Source: Candidatus Aminicenantota bacterium
GTDB taxonomy: Bacteria > Acidobacteriota > Aminicenantia > S016-38
Direction: 5' to 3'
Length of the DNA: 8,983 nt
Assembly (NCBI GenBank): GCA_027062035.1
Contig: JAMOUL010000185.1
Location: forward strand, 1-8,983
Position numbers and translations under genes: made by a program. The notes beneath the pieces were generated by a model. That model saw only the letters and a list, made by a program, of their open reading frames with translations, did not search any database and was not told where the DNA came from. Shown piece by piece: positions 7,231 to 8,983 of the stretch (position 1 is the stretch's first letter; every line of letters begins with the position of its first letter).

Positions 7231-8491
7231 ACTTTTAGACCTCGCCCTTTCGACCATAGAAAAGGTTAAAGGGAAGCATCTTGTTTACAGAGTTTTAAAG
7301 CGAAAAAATGGCTCGATAATAATAGGGGAAAGAAAATACAGGGAAAAACCCGTTTATATTATTGCCGTGGGGAAGGCCTCTGTGGAGATGACTTCAGGTG
7401 CAAAGGATGTTCTCGGGAATATCATAAAAAAAGGTGTGGTTGTTTCCCCTTATTTTGAGAAGATTGAAGGTGTGGAGGTAATAGAAGGGTCCCATCCTTA
7501 TCCTGACTTAAAAAGCCTTGAAGCTGGAAAAAGAGTTTTAACCTTTGCAAAGGAACGAAAGAAGGACGAGCTGGTACTTTTTCTGCTTTCAGGAGGAGCT
7601 TCAGCGCTGATGGAGGTACCAGCCACCCCCTTTACTCTTGAGGATATTAATAAGATTACCATGTCTTTGCTTATGGGTGGAGCAACAATAGAGGAACTGA
7701 ACACCGTAAGGCGCCACATATCTTCTATAAAGGGGGGAAGGCTGGCAAAACTCCTGTATCCTGCAGAGGTTGTGACCCTTGCAGTTTCTGATGTGAAATT
7801 CGATGTACCCCATGATATTGGCTCGGGTCCAACCGTACCGGACCCCACCACGAAGATAGACGCTGTGGAGGTGCTGAAAAAATTCGAGCTTTTCCCCTAT
7901 ATTGAAAAGCTTGAAGCGCTGGAGGATACCCCAAAGCCAGGTGATCCTGTTTTCAAGAACACATTCTTCAAAGTAATAGGGAATACCCTTGTAGCGTTGA
8001 GCTTCCTTAAGGAGGAAGCGGAAAAGCTCGGTATTAAAACCCTTATCCTTACAGCGGAAGAGGATGGGGAGGCGAGGGAGCTTGCGAAGTTTTACGCGAG
8101 CATAATTTACGAAATAAAGAGGAGCGGAAATCCGGTTTCACCTCCGGTTCTCCTTATAACCGGAGGCGAACCGACTGTAACAGTAAAGGGGAAGGGAAAG
8201 GGCGGCAGGAGCACTGAACTTGCCCTATCTCTTTTAATTGAGCTTGGAGCCTTTCAGGGAAATTTTGCCGTTTTAAGTATGGGAACCGATGGTATAGATG
8301 GACCCACCGATGCTGCTGGAGCATACTTTGATAAAAGCATTTATAAAAAGATTGAAGAATTGAATTTAGATCCCGATTATTTTCTGAAAAACAATGATTC
8401 CTATACCTTCTTTAAAAAAACAGGTAATTTAATTTTCACAGGTCCCACAGGAACAAACGTAAGGGATATAAGGCTTTTCTACGTGGATTAA
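7220..8491 (+). CDS. Glycerate 2-kinase, MOFRL family (GckA/TtuD type)
   Basis: Enzymes of this family phosphorylate D-glycerate, usually to 2-phosphoglycerate, feeding lower glycolysis from serine, glyoxylate or sugar-acid breakdown. The 423-residue product has the normal two-domain length. The N-terminal domain shows YIIAVGKAS (46-54) with the conserved Lys, the glycine-rich LLSGGASALMEVP (122-134), NTVRRHISSIKGGRLA (161-176) and DIGSGPTVPDPTT (199-211). The C-terminal MOFRL part shows ITGGEPTVTVKG (313-324), GGRSTELAL (328-336), GTDGIDGPTDAAGA (355-368) and TGPTGTNVRDI (407-417). Most relatives I know read GGRNQELAL, so the Ser-Thr pair is a departure. The start overlaps tmk by 11 bases and lacks a clear Shine-Dalgarno. 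Its operon with dnaN and tmk has no evident metabolic logic; it may simply share a growth-linked promoter. Hydroxypyruvate reductase was an old annotation for this family. Confidence 0.93.
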   Translation: MRDKLLDLALSTIEKVKGKHLVYRVLKRKNGSIIIGERKYREKPVYIIAVGKASVEMTSGAKDVLGNIIKKGVVVSPYFEKIEGVEVIEGSHPYPDLKSLEAGKRVLTFAKERKKDELVLFLLSGGASALMEVPATPFTLEDINKITMSLLMGGATIEELNTVRRHISSIKGGRLAKLLYPAEVVTLAVSDVKFDVPHDIGSGPTVPDPTTKIDAVEVLKKFELFPYIEKLEALEDTPKPGDPVFKNTFFKVIGNTLVALSFLKEEAEKLGIKTLILTAEEDGEARELAKFYASIIYEIKRSGNPVSPPVLLITGGEPTVTVKGKGKGGRSTELALSLLIELGAFQGNFAVLSMGTDGIDGPTDAAGAYFDKSIYKKIEELNLDPDYFLKNNDSYTFFKKTGNLIFTGPTGTNVRDIRLFYVD

Positions 8492-8536
8492 AGGGAATAG
8501 AATATTATTGTATATTAAGGCATAAGGGGGTGCAGT
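8492..8536 (+). promoter_or_regulatory. Short gap with a ribosome binding site for the PEBP-like gene
   Basis: AAGGGGG (8524-8530) stands 6 bases before the ATG at 8537, a good Shine-Dalgarno. TATATT at 8511-8516 could be a -10 element but no -35 sits at a proper distance, so a separate promoter is not established. There is no hairpin with a T-run, so I see no terminator after the glycerate kinase gene and read-through is possible. Confidence 0.55.
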
Positions 8537-8983
8537 ATGGAAATTAAAAGTGAGGCCTTTCCACACATGGGGAAGATTCCCTCAATTTACACATGCGATG
8601 GGGAGGATATATCACCGCCCATTAGCTGGACGAATATTCCGGAGGGGACCAGGTCCCTTGCCCTTATATCCGACGACCCGGACGCTCCGGCAGGAACCTG
8701 GGTGCACTGGGTGGTATTTAATATCCCTTCTTCCTGGCAGGGTCTCCCCGAGGGTTTTCCTCCGGTACGGGAAACAGAGGAGGGAATTCGGCAGGGAATA
8801 AACGATTTCAGAAAGATCGGATATGGGGGCCCCTGTCCTCCTTCAGGTACCCATCGATATTTTTTCAAACTCTATGCCCTTGATACAGTGCTTTCCCTTG
8901 AGCCGGGCTCAACAAAGAATGATTTACTCAGGGCAATGGAGGGACATATTCTTGCCAGAGCAGAGCTTATAGGCCTTTATTCT
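8537..8983 (+). CDS. PEBP / YbhB-YbcL family protein (3' end beyond the window)
   Basis: The frame from ATG 8537 is open for 149 codons to the window edge. The product matches the bacterial phosphatidylethanolamine-binding-protein family (Raf kinase inhibitor-like, YbhB/YbcL): IPSIYTCDGEDISPPISW (14-31), SDDPDAPAGTWVHWVVFN (45-62) with the DPDAP and HW pocket residues, and GYGGPCPPSGTHRYFFKLYA (96-115). It ends at RAELIGLYS, which in relatives is within a few residues of the C-terminus, so almost the whole protein is present. No signal peptide is visible, so it is probably cytoplasmic. The biochemical role of bacterial members is poorly defined. A strong Shine-Dalgarno precedes it. Its base composition (207 G/C in 403 bases over 8581-8983, 51%) is clearly higher than that of dnaN. 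Confidence 0.93.
   Translation, partial: MEIKSEAFPHMGKIPSIYTCDGEDISPPISWTNIPEGTRSLALISDDPDAPAGTWVHWVVFNIPSSWQGLPEGFPPVRETEEGIRQGINDFRKIGYGGPCPPSGTHRYFFKLYALDTVLSLEPGSTKNDLLRAMEGHILARAELIGLYS

Noticed and set aside
7498..7851. 117-codon open frame on the - strand within the glycerate kinase gene, and similar - strand frames at 1892-2344, 779-1108 and 3140-3457
   Set aside because: All lie antisense to strongly identified genes, have low-complexity or unfamiliar products, and no ribosome sites or gaps around them.
8550..8801. An 83-codon open frame starting ATG at 8550
   Set aside because: It is a different frame inside the PEBP-like gene (8537 to edge); its Arg/Pro-rich product has no family features, while the other frame has clear PEBP motifs.

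Overview
The window is a chromosomal replication-initiation locus from an AT-rich, probably thermophilic, uncultured diderm bacterium. An outer membrane exists because the left-most gene ends in a 16-stranded-type beta-barrel with a C-terminal aromatic residue. The Lys/Glu/Ile-rich proteins suggest heat adaptation, but this is only an inference. The metallopeptidase-propeller-barrel architecture recalls lineages around candidate phylum WOR-3 / FCB-like bacteria; that placement is a guess from family knowledge and nothing here proves it.

Layout, all genes on the + strand: (1) 2-2422, the 3' part of a large envelope protein with a zinc metallopeptidase remnant (HELTH ... E), a TolB/WD40-like beta-propeller and an Omp85-like barrel. 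(2) 2423-2468, a short gap packed with three DnaA boxes. (3) 2469-3770, dnaA. (4) 3771-3893, an AT-rich gap (9 G/C in 70 bases over 3811-3880) with a DnaA box, a good sigma70-type promoter and a perfect DnaA box across the dnaN start. (5) 3894-4982, dnaN. (6) 4979-6649, a polytopic GT-C (PMT_2/ArnT-like) glycosyltransferase. (7) 6631-7230, tmk. (8) 7220-8491, a MOFRL-family glycerate 2-kinase. (9) 8537 to the window end, a PEBP/YbhB-like protein that runs off the edge.

DnaA-box clusters on both sides of dnaA plus an AT-rich stretch before dnaN resemble a bipartite oriC, so the window probably contains the replication origin. The genes dnaN, GT-C, tmk and glycerate kinase overlap one another by 4, 19 and 11 bases and probably form one translationally coupled operon. 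It joins the sliding clamp to dTTP supply (tmk) and to two genes with no obvious replication role. recF and gyrB, the usual neighbours after dnaN, are not in the window, and neither is rpmH/rnpA before dnaA.

No RNA genes, mobile elements, CRISPR arrays or convincing terminators were seen. The most unusual items are the three-module envelope protein, the DnaA-box arrangement with a variant DnaA recognition motif, and the glycosyltransferase sitting in the replication operon. I did not find a clearly new biological system.
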